Source: JANSWY01 sp965243755 (lineage in GTDB: Bacteria > Bacteroidota > Bacteroidia > Cytophagales > Cyclobacteriaceae). Taken from it: DNA of 64,000 nt. Position 1 is the stretch's first letter. Each line of letters begins with the position of its first letter. A model generated the notes under the pieces. That model ran no database searches. It saw only the letters and a list, made by a program, of their open reading frames with translations, and had not been told where the DNA came from. The translations under genes and the position numbers were made by a program. The DNA lies in contig CBDEVW010000005.1 in the NCBI GenBank assembly GCA_965243755.1, forward strand, positions 186,001-250,000, read 5' to 3'. Shown here piece by piece: positions 18,182-26,476 of this stretch.

Positions 18182-20286
18182 CTGACATAAAATTTGAATT
18201 GCGAATGCTTACCCTTGATGATGTAAAGCCCTGGGTAAAGTGAGTTAATGCTCACATTTAATTCTTGTTCGGCTTCAATGCTTATGCCTTGTAAAATTAG
18301 TTTGCCGGTGAGGTCCGTTATGATTAGTTGATCATTTACAGTGGAATAAATGCTGATTCGACCCTGGGAAGTGGGGTTGGGGAAGGCAATTAAAGATTGG
18401 TCTTCCGGTTGTTTCACCCTTACTTTCTTAATGGCGTGCAATCCCCCCATAATATTCCCTATGAATCCATATGTATCTCCAGTCCCATACAGGTCTCCAA
18501 AAACCATGGGGTTGGTAGTGCCTAGCCTGAAATGAGCAAGTTGTTCTGATTCAGGGTTTAGGCTGTTCAGAGAATCGGGTGCGTTATCAAGTTCATCCTG
18601 GTATATATTGAGGTATCCTCGCGCATCGGATTTTATAATTTCAATGGCTCCATCATCATCCACATCGTAAAATGTTATTGTAGGGAATAAATTAGTGCCG
18701 TCTGCAATGGTGCCTAAAAACTTGTCCGTTTCCAGTGAGAGTACTGCTGATTGGTTGGTTCCTGTATTTTGGTAGTAAGAGATATTCCCAAAACTTTTGC
18801 CCAGGAACAGGTCCATGAGCCCATCATTGTTCCAATCAAACAAGGTAGGGGTATCATTACGGCTAAAATCAAAATCCCATTGTACGGGAGGTTGAAAAGT
18901 ATGATTACCAGTTCCTTCCAGAAAATTAATCTGGGCAAAAAGTTTATCAGATTTACCCGCTGAGAGTAGAATGTCAGTATTTCCATCATTATTGAAGTCG
19001 CCGAAAAATGGGATAAGTTTTACCCATTCATACTGCGAAAACCCACCAAAGTCTTTAGAAATCAACTCAAAACGAGGTGTTCTGAAATTGCCGGTATTTT
19101 CATAATGGTAAATGGTGCCATAATAGGTATTCCCATGCAGTTCTCCTTTGTTGCCAACGAAAAGATCCAGGTCTCCATCTTTGTCCCAATCGTAGAGCGC
19201 CGGGTACGACTGCTCCCCAAGATCAATCATATCCGACTGTAAAAAATTGGTTGTTTCAAGCGCTAATTCTGGCCCTTTAAAAAACCTCACTGAGTGTCCA
19301 TAATCCAAAAAGTAACCATCGTTACGCAGATTGTTTCCTATGATCGCATCATCGATACCATCCTGATCGAAATCACCAAAATAGACAATTGGATAACTTT
19401 TAAAAACAGTTAACTCAAATAGATCGACCTGAAAACTGTCGAATTGTGGAGAAGCAAATTGTCCGGAATTTGGAAGGTAGGCAAGCTCAGTACAGCCATC
19501 AATTCCTATATAAAGATCATCATTGTAAATGGTGATGGATTTAGAAGCGGCATGTTCGGTCCTTCCTTCTGCAATACTCCCACAGGGGTTACCCCCGAAG
19601 GAAAACTGATTGCAGTTACACTCTTCGATCATGCCCCAAAAATTGTCTGCTTTTTCATAACTCAATAAATCAGAATTGTTCTCTGTGCTGGTATTGCGAT
19701 AGTAAGTAATGAAATTTCCGGTTGCAAAATCAAAAACCAGAATATCCACGTCACCATCATTGTCAAAATCACCTATGGCGGGGTAATCGGAACCAGTTAC
19801 CACAAGATTTACTTCTGAGCCATTGCTTAAAGATTTGAGGTTATCTGCTGCAACCTCCCATGCCGTGGTGTGCTCAGTAGAGACATTGTGATACACCCTG
19901 ACCCCAAAACTGGTGTGTGTGAAAATGTCATTGAGGCCATCTCCATCGTAATCTACTGAAATCATCCAGTTTTGAATATCACCCGGCAAGTTGTCTGATA
20001 AATAGGGCCTCCATTCATAGCTTCCCTCTACAAATTCAAATGCATAAGCCAAATTGTTTGATCGATCAAACATCACCAGTTCTTTCTGATTATCCAGGTT
20101 AAGATCAAGCCAACTGGGTTGTACGCCATTCAGCCCACCTGCAAAAGGATTTTTAAGAGATCTCTCATTTTCAATGACCGCAATGGATTGATCAAATTGA
20201 AATACTTGTGCATGCAACTGAAAGGTCCAGAACAGGATTATGCTTAATGATATAAATTTTTGTTGTTGTAGGGTCGATTTGTGCAA
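18178..20286 (-). CDS. Secreted FG-GAP/VCBS repeat protein with type IX sorting domain
   Basis: A 702-residue extracellular protein: signal peptide (about 1-26), then a chain of beta-propeller repeats with calcium-binding DxDxDG loops (DFDNDGDVDILVF, DFDQDGIDDAIIG, DWDKDGDLDLFVG, DFNNDGNTDILLS). The last about 70 residues form a T9SS type A sorting domain (FPNPTSQGRI start, LTGKLI motif, PGLYIIK, basic end). It is probably attached to or released from the cell surface. Its target is unknown. It differs from the three giant FG-GAP lipoproteins at 32.7-42.6 kb, which have no such domain. Confidence 0.85.
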   Translation of the reverse strand: MHKSTLQQQKFISLSIILFWTFQLHAQVFQFDQSIAVIENERSLKNPFAGGLNGVQPSWLDLNLDNQKELVMFDRSNNLAYAFEFVEGSYEWRPYLSDNLPGDIQNWMISVDYDGDGLNDIFTHTSFGVRVYHNVSTEHTTAWEVAADNLKSLSNGSEVNLVVTGSDYPAIGDFDNDGDVDILVFDFATGNFITYYRNTSTENNSDLLSYEKADNFWGMIEECNCNQFSFGGNPCGSIAEGRTEHAASKSITIYNDDLYIGIDGCTELAYLPNSGQFASPQFDSFQVDLFELTVFKSYPIVYFGDFDQDGIDDAIIGNNLRNDGYFLDYGHSVRFFKGPELALETTNFLQSDMIDLGEQSYPALYDWDKDGDLDLFVGNKGELHGNTYYGTIYHYENTGNFRTPRFELISKDFGGFSQYEWVKLIPFFGDFNNDGNTDILLSAGKSDKLFAQINFLEGTGNHTFQPPVQWDFDFSRNDTPTLFDWNNDGLMDLFLGKSFGNISYYQNTGTNQSAVLSLETDKFLGTIADGTNLFPTITFYDVDDDGAIEIIKSDARGYLNIYQDELDNAPDSLNSLNPESEQLAHFRLGTTNPMVFGDLYGTGDTYGFIGNIMGGLHAIKKVRVKQPEDQSLIAFPNPTSQGRISIYSTVNDQLIITDLTGKLILQGISIEAEQELNVSINSLYPGLYIIKGKHSQFKFYVR

Positions 20287-20360
20287 TTTGAACTTTATTT
20301 TGCCTGCGTATTATGAATACAATATTGGATTAATTTTACCTAATTAACTAACGAATTTAA

Positions 20361-21629
20361 ATGAGCGATCATATAGAGTTGCTTTATGCAAAATTCCTGC
20401 AGTGCGATGGCGTAAGTACCGATACCAGAAAGATCGTTCCGGGCAATTTATTTGTGGCTTTAAAAGGCCCGAATTTTAATGGCAATCAATATGCTGAGGT
20501 GGCTATCAATAAGGGAGCCCGATATGCAATTGTTGATGAAAAGAAGTTTGTAAAAGGGGATCAATATATATTGGTGGAGAATGGACTTACAGCTCTTCAA
20601 AACATTGCTCGTTTTCACAGGGCGCAGTTTAAGCGACCTGTAATAGGGCTGACCGGATCGAATGGGAAGACCACCACAAAGGAACTGATTAATGAGGTGC
20701 TTTCAATGAGATACATTACCACCGCAACCGTGGGTAATCTCAATAATCACATTGGTGTCCCTTTAACTGTCCTTAATATATTACCGCAAACAGAGATCGC
20801 CATTATTGAAATGGGAGCAAGTGCAGTTGGGGAGATCGCGCTGCTAAGTGACATAGCCAACCCTGATGCTGGTTTGATTACCAACATTGGCAAAGCCCAT
20901 ACAGAAACTTTTGGAGGCATTGAGGGAGTGATTCGTGGGAAAAGTGAATTGTTTGATCATCTGAGAAAGAAAAAGGGACAGGTGTTCATCAATCAAAACG
21001 ACAGGGTGCTTTCAAACATGGCTAAACGTTTCCCACAGGCAATTTTGTATCCTGCTCAGGAAGTTACTTTGAAGAGCGCTGACCCGTTTTTAGTTTATTC
21101 AATTGAGGGTAGGGAAGTGATTACCAATTTGATTGGAGATTACAACATGGACAATATCGGTGCTGCAATCGCAGTTGGTCGATATTACGAGGTACCAGAA
21201 GAAATGATCCATACGGCAATCTCGAAATACACACCTACGAATAACAGGTCCCAGGTGGTACGTCAGGGAAGCAATCAAATATTTCAGGATGCCTATAATG
21301 CGAACCCGGATTCCATGAAGGCGGCTGTGATTAATTTCTCCAAACTTGAGGGCAATAAAGTCGTAATTCTTGGTGATATGAACGAACTGGCAGATTCGGA
21401 GCGGGAGCATCAGGAGTTTGGTGAGCTGGTTGATTCATTGGGTTTTGATGAAATTATATTCTGCGGAACACAAATTGAAGCAGCTCACCGGGTAGCCTCA
21501 AAAAGTATTCACTTTCAGGACACAAATCAGTTATTGGAGCACATCAGAGAAAAAACATTTGAGAACTCCCTGATATTGGTGAAAGCCTCACGGGGACTTC
21601 AGTTCGAGAAAATTTATGAATATCTATAA
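20361..21629 (+). CDS. murF: UDP-MurNAc-tripeptide:D-Ala-D-Ala ligase
   Basis: Adds D-Ala-D-Ala to the UDP-MurNAc-tripeptide in peptidoglycan synthesis. The Mur N-terminal domain is followed by the ATP-binding loop GLTGSNGKTT (96-105), the central ligase motif with IEMGAS near 145-150, and the C-terminal Rossmann domain. The 422-residue length is normal. The downstream gene DUF2461 starts 3 bases after the stop. Confidence 0.93.
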   Translation: MSDHIELLYAKFLQCDGVSTDTRKIVPGNLFVALKGPNFNGNQYAEVAINKGARYAIVDEKKFVKGDQYILVENGLTALQNIARFHRAQFKRPVIGLTGSNGKTTTKELINEVLSMRYITTATVGNLNNHIGVPLTVLNILPQTEIAIIEMGASAVGEIALLSDIANPDAGLITNIGKAHTETFGGIEGVIRGKSELFDHLRKKKGQVFINQNDRVLSNMAKRFPQAILYPAQEVTLKSADPFLVYSIEGREVITNLIGDYNMDNIGAAIAVGRYYEVPEEMIHTAISKYTPTNNRSQVVRQGSNQIFQDAYNANPDSMKAAVINFSKLEGNKVVILGDMNELADSEREHQEFGELVDSLGFDEIIFCGTQIEAAHRVASKSIHFQDTNQLLEHIREKTFENSLILVKASRGLQFEKIYEYL

Positions 21630-21632
21630 CCA

Positions 21633-22292
21633 ATGAAAGCACTTGAGAACGTATTGTCATTCTTAGACGATTTAAAAGATAACAACCATAAGGATTGGAT
21701 GGATGCCAACAAAGCACGCTACAATGAAGCCAGAAACAGCTTCAAATCTCTTGTGGCTGAAGTAATCAATGGCATAGCGCAATTTGATAACAATATTGTC
21801 GGAACTGAGGCCAAAGATTGTATTTTCAGATTAAATCGCGACATCAGGTTCTCAAGGGATAAAAGTCCATACAAGACCAATTTTGGCGCCTCCATTTCTT
21901 TGGGAGGAAAGAAAAGTCCTTATGCTGGATACTATATACATATCATGCCTGGTCAAAATTTTATCGGGGGAGGCATGTACCACCCGGAGGCTACTGTTTT
22001 GAAAAAAATACGACAGGAAATTGACTATAACCCCAACGATTTACAGCAAATCATTGAGCATAAACCTTTCAAATCTACTTTTGGAGAGATTCAGGGTGAA
22101 GCGCTTAAAACTGCTCCAAAAGGCTATCCCAAAGATCACCCAAACATAGCGCTGTTGAAAATGAAGAGTTTTTATTTCCTGAGTGAATACAATGATAAGG
22201 AGATTGCCCAGGAGCACTTTGTAGATGATGCAGTGACTAAATTAAAAACATTGCATCCCTTTATTCAGTATTTGAATGCTGCCTTGGATTAG
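21633..22292 (+). CDS. DUF2461/TIGR02453 family protein
   Basis: A 219-residue cytosolic protein of a family widespread in Bacteroidota. Seen are the NNHKDWMDANKARYNEAR start, the FRLNRDIRFSRDKSPYKTNF centre and GMYHPEA near 116-122. The reaction is unknown. It is three bases downstream of murF and ends overlapping the convergent AsmA gene by 4 bases. Confidence 0.85.
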   Translation: MKALENVLSFLDDLKDNNHKDWMDANKARYNEARNSFKSLVAEVINGIAQFDNNIVGTEAKDCIFRLNRDIRFSRDKSPYKTNFGASISLGGKKSPYAGYYIHIMPGQNFIGGGMYHPEATVLKKIRQEIDYNPNDLQQIIEHKPFKSTFGEIQGEALKTAPKGYPKDHPNIALLKMKSFYFLSEYNDKEIAQEHFVDDAVTKLKTLHPFIQYLNAALD

Positions 22293-24805
22293 TTTTCAAA
22301 TTCTGATGAATCCGTCTCAAATACCGAATCATCAAAATCAAAATAATTGGTAGTATCTAGTTCTACGGTTACCTTCTTATTAGTGCTTTCTCCTTTGGTC
22401 TTAATAGACTGAATCAATTCTTGCCCTTCATTGGTAATTTTTTCCTTGAGGTTCTTGATAGCGCTCAATTGATCATATGAGATTTTGTAATCATCGGTGG
22501 TGCCCTCAATTTTAAGGAATATATTGGTGAGATTATCATCATTGCTGGCTACAGTGCCAAATCTTTCATCTTTGTCTCTTTTGTAGGCTTTTTTCAACGG
22601 GACTTTAAGGTGGTACTCGATTTTTTGATCAAAAGTGTGCCATCCGCTTAGCTGAATATTGGAAACATTGGATCTGATTTCCATGGTTGGAATACTGATT
22701 TTTGAATCTTCTATGGTAATGTTGTTTCGCAATTCCTGAAATTGAAGGTGTGCCAATTCATTCACATCGATAAATTTCGATAGGCGATACATTGGCTCAA
22801 ATTCTATTAACTCACCGTTTCTGATATTGGTAGATAGATTGGCGCTAAATGTAGGGTATATCGGTGTAAGGTTTTTTGTCAGGTAAAAATCAGTTTGGAT
22901 GGATGAAGTAATCCTGCCGCCCAAATGCTTATCCTGAATGAAAGACTGGTCAAAATTGTCGAAGATGTAGAAAATACTGTCAATTGCCAGGGATTGTAGT
23001 TTAGTAGAGGCATTGCAATGAATGAGATCTGCAGCGGTATTCATTTCTATTTCACCTTCTACGCTACCTCCAATAGCATTAAAGCGGATATTGGATGCAC
23101 TGATTAATTGGTTTTTGACCCTGATACGAGATTGTACATTACTGGCTTTGAATTTTTTGTAATTGAGTGCCGAAACACCAAGGTTCAGGTCAATGGTGAT
23201 GTTGGAAGGTATCGTGTAATCTCTGATTTCCGGAAGATTGGTGGAATTTACTTTCGATTGATCTTCCGATTTCAATAGGAGTTCATCAAGGTCAAGATAG
23301 CTGCCACTATATTCACCAGACAGCATAAAGGGGCCTTTTGATGGCTCCAGAATATTGCTGGGATTGATCATCAGCCCTGTAAAATCAAAATCTGACCGGC
23401 CAATTTTTCCCGTTACATTTTGCATTGCTAATTCCTGGTTATTGAATAGTACAACCCCATTTAAGTTGTCAAACTGATGCGACAACTGCTCACTGAAAAA
23501 CCCTAAGCTTTGCAGCTCAATTTCTCCATCCCAAATCAGTTCCTGACCTCTTTTTTGTAGATCTACCTGGTAAGCAACCGACCCCTCAAAAGACGATATA
23601 CCTCCGTCTCTGTAGATGGACTGAAAAATTTCTCTATTCACAACACCTGTTATAACACCGCGATACAAGCTCCCATCAAGATGAAGTTTTGGAAAACTGG
23701 CTTCAAATGGTTCTTTTTCAAGGTTTCCATGAATGGTAAGGTTGTTTAAATAAGACCTATTGATTTCAAACCCAGTGCTGAACAGTTCACCATCCACCAG
23801 CAATTCAGAAAAGTGCAGATTTTTATCAGGAAGGAAACCAGAAAGATTATTTGCCTTAATCGTGACATTGGATTTAATATTATTCGTTTTGAAATAATCC
23901 CCTGAAATTTTTCCCCTTAATTCAAAGTTGCCATCAATAGCATAGTTTCCTATCCTTTCATTAATGGTTGCAGAAAGTTGATTGGCAATTTTCTTGTTGT
24001 TGAATGAGTTGGTACTAAACCTTAGGTCAAAGTCCGATGAGGCCCCATACGAGATGAACCCTGATAAATCCTGAAATTTGATTGCTGAGGAATTGATTTT
24101 GCCTTTTTGAATATTCAGGACTTTCTTTTCCCTGTCAATATTTAATTGTACAGTTAAGTCATTTCCGAAATCTTTAAAAAACTGAAAATTATCCCAAATT
24201 ATTTTTTTTAAAACATTATCACAGCGAAGTTCAATTTCCAAATTGGGGTATCCCAGACTTAATGTAGCATTTGCCTCAAAAATACTTGAGTTAATAGACC
24301 TTGTAGAGTTTCCTTTGTAATCGAAATAGTTGAACCTGGAATTATGTATTTCTATTTTATCCAGTGACACATTAGGTGCATTATTAGAGATGGTGTCCCG
24401 AGGTTGGAATATCCAATAATTCATTGCACCTAAACGATTCCGCTCAATGTTAATTTCTACCTGCTCGAACTTTACACTTTTTATGTTGTATTCACCCTTA
24501 ATGATTGAGAACAGGTCAAACCCGACAGTGATGATTTCACCAGACAGAAGTTTGTTCTTAAAATTATCCTGATTACTGATGCTAACATTTCTCAATATAA
24601 TGGAGACCTCAGGCCAGTTTTTAACAGGGGATAGATCCACTGAACCAACTTGTACTTCTGCAGTAAGGTTTTTGTTGATTTCTTCGAGTGCTTTGGAAAG
24701 AATTTGGTCTTTGTGAATGAATACATAGCAAATGCCTCCTGCAACAAGCAGCAAAATGATCAATAGAAAACCAAGAATATATTTCTTTAATCGGCTGATT
24801 TTCAA
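22289..24805 (-). CDS. AsmA-like envelope protein
   Basis: An 838-residue protein with one N-terminal membrane helix (about residues 8-30) and a long periplasmic part of beta-rich repeats. The N-terminal region resembles AsmA (SVDLSPVKNWPEVSIILRNV). The C-terminal AsmA-like domain has NGELIEFEPMYRLSKFID and the segment around STMEIRSN. Such proteins are thought to form grooves for lipid traffic to the outer membrane. It ends in a soluble acidic tail. The substrate is not known. Confidence 0.8.
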   Translation of the reverse strand: MKISRLKKYILGFLLIILLLVAGGICYVFIHKDQILSKALEEINKNLTAEVQVGSVDLSPVKNWPEVSIILRNVSISNQDNFKNKLLSGEIITVGFDLFSIIKGEYNIKSVKFEQVEINIERNRLGAMNYWIFQPRDTISNNAPNVSLDKIEIHNSRFNYFDYKGNSTRSINSSIFEANATLSLGYPNLEIELRCDNVLKKIIWDNFQFFKDFGNDLTVQLNIDREKKVLNIQKGKINSSAIKFQDLSGFISYGASSDFDLRFSTNSFNNKKIANQLSATINERIGNYAIDGNFELRGKISGDYFKTNNIKSNVTIKANNLSGFLPDKNLHFSELLVDGELFSTGFEINRSYLNNLTIHGNLEKEPFEASFPKLHLDGSLYRGVITGVVNREIFQSIYRDGGISSFEGSVAYQVDLQKRGQELIWDGEIELQSLGFFSEQLSHQFDNLNGVVLFNNQELAMQNVTGKIGRSDFDFTGLMINPSNILEPSKGPFMLSGEYSGSYLDLDELLLKSEDQSKVNSTNLPEIRDYTIPSNITIDLNLGVSALNYKKFKASNVQSRIRVKNQLISASNIRFNAIGGSVEGEIEMNTAADLIHCNASTKLQSLAIDSIFYIFDNFDQSFIQDKHLGGRITSSIQTDFYLTKNLTPIYPTFSANLSTNIRNGELIEFEPMYRLSKFIDVNELAHLQFQELRNNITIEDSKISIPTMEIRSNVSNIQLSGWHTFDQKIEYHLKVPLKKAYKRDKDERFGTVASNDDNLTNIFLKIEGTTDDYKISYDQLSAIKNLKEKITNEGQELIQSIKTKGESTNKKVTVELDTTNYFDFDDSVFETDSSEFEN

Positions 24806-24876
24806 TGCTATTGAATTAATACATTAGTTAAAACGAAAATAACTTGAAAATTTTCATAAAAAACACGCAAAGATTT

Positions 24877-24906
24877 TTGCAATAGTAACAACAAATGCTA
24901 GATTTG
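24877..24906 (+). promoter_or_regulatory. Promoter of tRNA-Val
   Basis: TTG at 24877-24879, 19-base spacer, and TAGATTTG at 24899-24906 match the Bacteroidota consensus. The tRNA begins about 97 bases further on. I see no equivalent TAnnTTTG element in the spacers of the downstream repeats. Confidence 0.6.
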
Positions 24907-25003
24907 CAATCCGTTTTTAAGGGCAATGAACAAAGGGATTTCAAACCGGTTCAAAGTTATTTGAAAACGCAGAGTTAGAAAAGATGTTTTTAACTCGAAT
25001 TAT

Positions 25004-25078
25004 GGGCTCTTAGCTCAGTTGGTTCAGAGCACCTGCCTTACAAGCAGGGGGTCACTGGTTCGAATCCAGTAGGGCCCA
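25004..25078 (+). tRNA. tRNA-Val (anticodon TAC)
   Basis: All arms fold: acceptor GGGCTCT/AGGGCCC, D-arm GCTC/GAGC, anticodon stem CCTGC/GCAGG with loop CTTACAA, T-arm ACTGG/CCAGT with loop TTCGAAT. The CCA end is not encoded beyond the first CA. It is followed at once by a GAAA-tetraloop terminator hairpin. This is the only intact copy of a repeated region. Confidence 0.95.
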
Positions 25079-25080
25079 CA

Positions 25081-25111
25081 AAGGACAGTCAGAAATGGCT
25101 GTCCTTTTTTT
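25081..25111 (+). terminator. Terminator of tRNA-Val
   Basis: Arms 25081-25091 and 25096-25106 form an 11-bp stem with one U-G pair and a GAAA tetraloop, followed by a T-run. This exact module is repeated in the array downstream. Confidence 0.85.
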
Positions 25112-25176
25112 GTTAGATCAACTTCATTCGGTTCCAGAGTTAACCTCCAAGGATTTTACAATTATTAGGGGTTAAG

Positions 25177-25281
25177 TTCAGAGCACCTGCCTTACAAGCA
25201 GGGGGTCGCTGGGTGGTGCGCCACTCCGATCGAATCCAGTAGGGCCCACAAAGGACAGTCAGAAATGGCTGTCCTTTTTTT
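25177..25281 (+). pseudogene. tRNA-Val-like unit 1 with terminator
   Basis: It lacks the acceptor 5' strand and most of the D-arm. The anticodon arm CCTGC-CTTACAA-GCAGG is intact. The T-loop holds an inserted hairpin (GTGG TGCG CCAC) before TCGAATCCAGT. The tRNA-like part ends at 25248 and the terminator hairpin at 25251-25281 is perfect. It cannot be a working tRNA. Confidence 0.8.
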
Positions 25282-25347
25282 TGTTAGATCAACTTCATTC
25301 GGTTCCAGAGTTAACCTCCAAGGATTTTACAATTATTAGGGGTTAAG

Positions 25348-25452
25348 TTCAGAGCACCTGCCTTACAAGCAGGGGGTCGCTGGGTGGTGCGCCACTCCGA
25401 TCGAATCCAGTAGGGCCCACAAAGGACAGTCAGAAATAGCTGTCCTTTTTTT
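25348..25452 (+). pseudogene. tRNA-Val-like unit 2 with terminator
   Basis: Nearly identical to unit 1, with the same T-loop insertion and spacer. In the terminator (25422-25452) one base of the right arm differs (TAGCTG instead of TGGCTG), changing a U-G pair to U-A, so the stem is kept. Confidence 0.8.
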
Positions 25453-25607
25453 GTTAGATCAACTTCATTCGGTTCCAGCGTTAACCTCCTGACGGTTCTC
25501 AAGCACTTGGAATCAAATCAAAGGGAGGTTGCATTGTTTTCTTTAAGCGCATTCCACAGAATATCAATAAAGTATTTTCCAGGCTTACACAGTTTGTAAT
25601 GATTAAA

Positions 25608-25712
25608 CTCAGAGCACCTGCCTTACAAGCAGTTGGTCACTGGGTGGGGCGCCACTCCGATCGAATCCAGTAGGGCCCACAAAGGACAGTCAGAAATGGC
25701 TGTCCTTTTTTT
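25608..25712 (+). pseudogene. tRNA-Val-like unit 3 with terminator
   Basis: The anticodon stem is slightly damaged (GCAGTTGG after the loop) and the inserted hairpin loop reads GGCG. The terminator at 25682-25712 is intact. The preceding spacer is longer than in units 1-2 and contains the AAGGGAGG...TTTCTTTAA segment shared with later units. Confidence 0.75.
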
Positions 25713-25869
25713 TGTTGGATCAACTTCATTTCTGTTCCAGAGTTAACCTCCAGATGGTCATCAAGTATTTATAATCAAATCAAAGGAGGTAGCATTGTTT
25801 TCTTTAACCGCATTCCACAGAATTATCAAGAAAAAATCTCCCAGGAGTTTACAGTTAGTAAGGGTTAAG

Positions 25870-25974
25870 TTCAGAGCACCTGCCTTACAAGCAGGGGGTC
25901 GCTGGGTGGTGCGCCACTCCGATCGAATCCAGTAGGGTCCACAAAGGACAGTCAGAAATGGCTGTCTTTTTTTT
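25870..25974 (+). pseudogene. tRNA-Val-like unit 4 with terminator
   Basis: It carries the T-loop insertion and an intact anticodon arm. The acceptor 3' strand reads AGGGTCC. The terminator at 25944-25974 has one C-to-T change that leaves a G-U pair. Confidence 0.75.
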
Positions 25975-26130
25975 GTTGGATCAACTTCATTTCCGTTCCA
26001 GAGTTAACCTCCAGATGGCCATCAAGTATTTATAATCAAATCAAAGGAGGTTGCATTGTTTTCTTTAACCTTACTCCATAGAAATATCAAGAAGAAATCT
26101 CCCAGGATTTTACAGTTATTAGGGGTTAAG

Positions 26131-26235
26131 TTTAGAGTACCTGCCTTACAAGCAGATGGTCACTGGGTGGTGCGCCACTCCGATCGAATCCAGTAGGGCC
26201 CACAGAGGACAGTCAGAAATGGCTGTCTTTTTTTT
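26131..26235 (+). pseudogene. tRNA-Val-like unit 5 with terminator
   Basis: The D-part reads TTTAGAGT and the anticodon stem end reads GCAGAT, so it is more diverged. The terminator (26205-26235) has a change in each arm, both giving G-U pairs, so pairing is kept. Confidence 0.7.
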
Positions 26236-26382
26236 TGTTATATCAACTTCATTCTGTCCCAGAGTTAACCTCCAAAAGGTCATCAAGTACTTATTAATCA
26301 GGTTGCATTGTTTTCTTTAACCTTATTCCATAGAAATATCAAGAAGAAATCTCCTAGGATTTTACAGTTATTAGGGGTTGAG

Positions 26383-26466
26383 TTCAGAGCACCTTGCTTA
26401 CAAGCAGGGGGTCACTGGTTGCAGCGCCACTCCGATCGGATCCAGTAGGGCCCACAAAGGACAGGT
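26383..26466 (+). pseudogene. tRNA-Val-like unit 6, truncated
   Basis: It has a diverged anticodon stem (CCTTGC) and a degraded insertion (GTTGCAGCGCCACTCC). Only the first bases of the terminator left arm remain before the sequence changes into the end of the LacI gene. Confidence 0.65.
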
Positions 26467-26476
26467 TAGGCCACCC

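Larger units (their letters stand above)
25079..26466 (+). repeat. Tandem array of tRNA-Val 3'-part derived units
   Basis: Six tandem units follow the intact tRNA-Val. Each starts near the D-stem 3' half (TTCAGAGC) and keeps the anticodon arm and acceptor 3' half; five also keep the terminator hairpin, and the sixth is cut off within its first bases. Units are joined by a related spacer. The starts of the tRNA-like parts are 25177, 25348, 25608, 25870, 26131 and 26383. The first two share a 171-base period. The later ones have periods of 260, 262, 261 and 252, the extra length being a spacer segment of about 90 bases. In units 1-5 about 17 bases are inserted in the T-loop; unit 6 shows only a degraded form. 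The array ends 11 bases from the LacI gene stop. Confidence 0.85.

Noticed and set aside
25311..25502. 63-residue minus-strand ORF in the tRNA-like array
   Set aside because: It lies wholly in the repeats, antisense to the tRNA-like parts; composition and lack of any family resemblance make it a chance frame.
25004..26466. CRISPR array or integron attC array
   Set aside because: Units are 171-262 bases and the spacers are related to one another, not unique. Integron core sites (RYYYAAC/GTTRRRY pairs) do not appear in a consistent layout.
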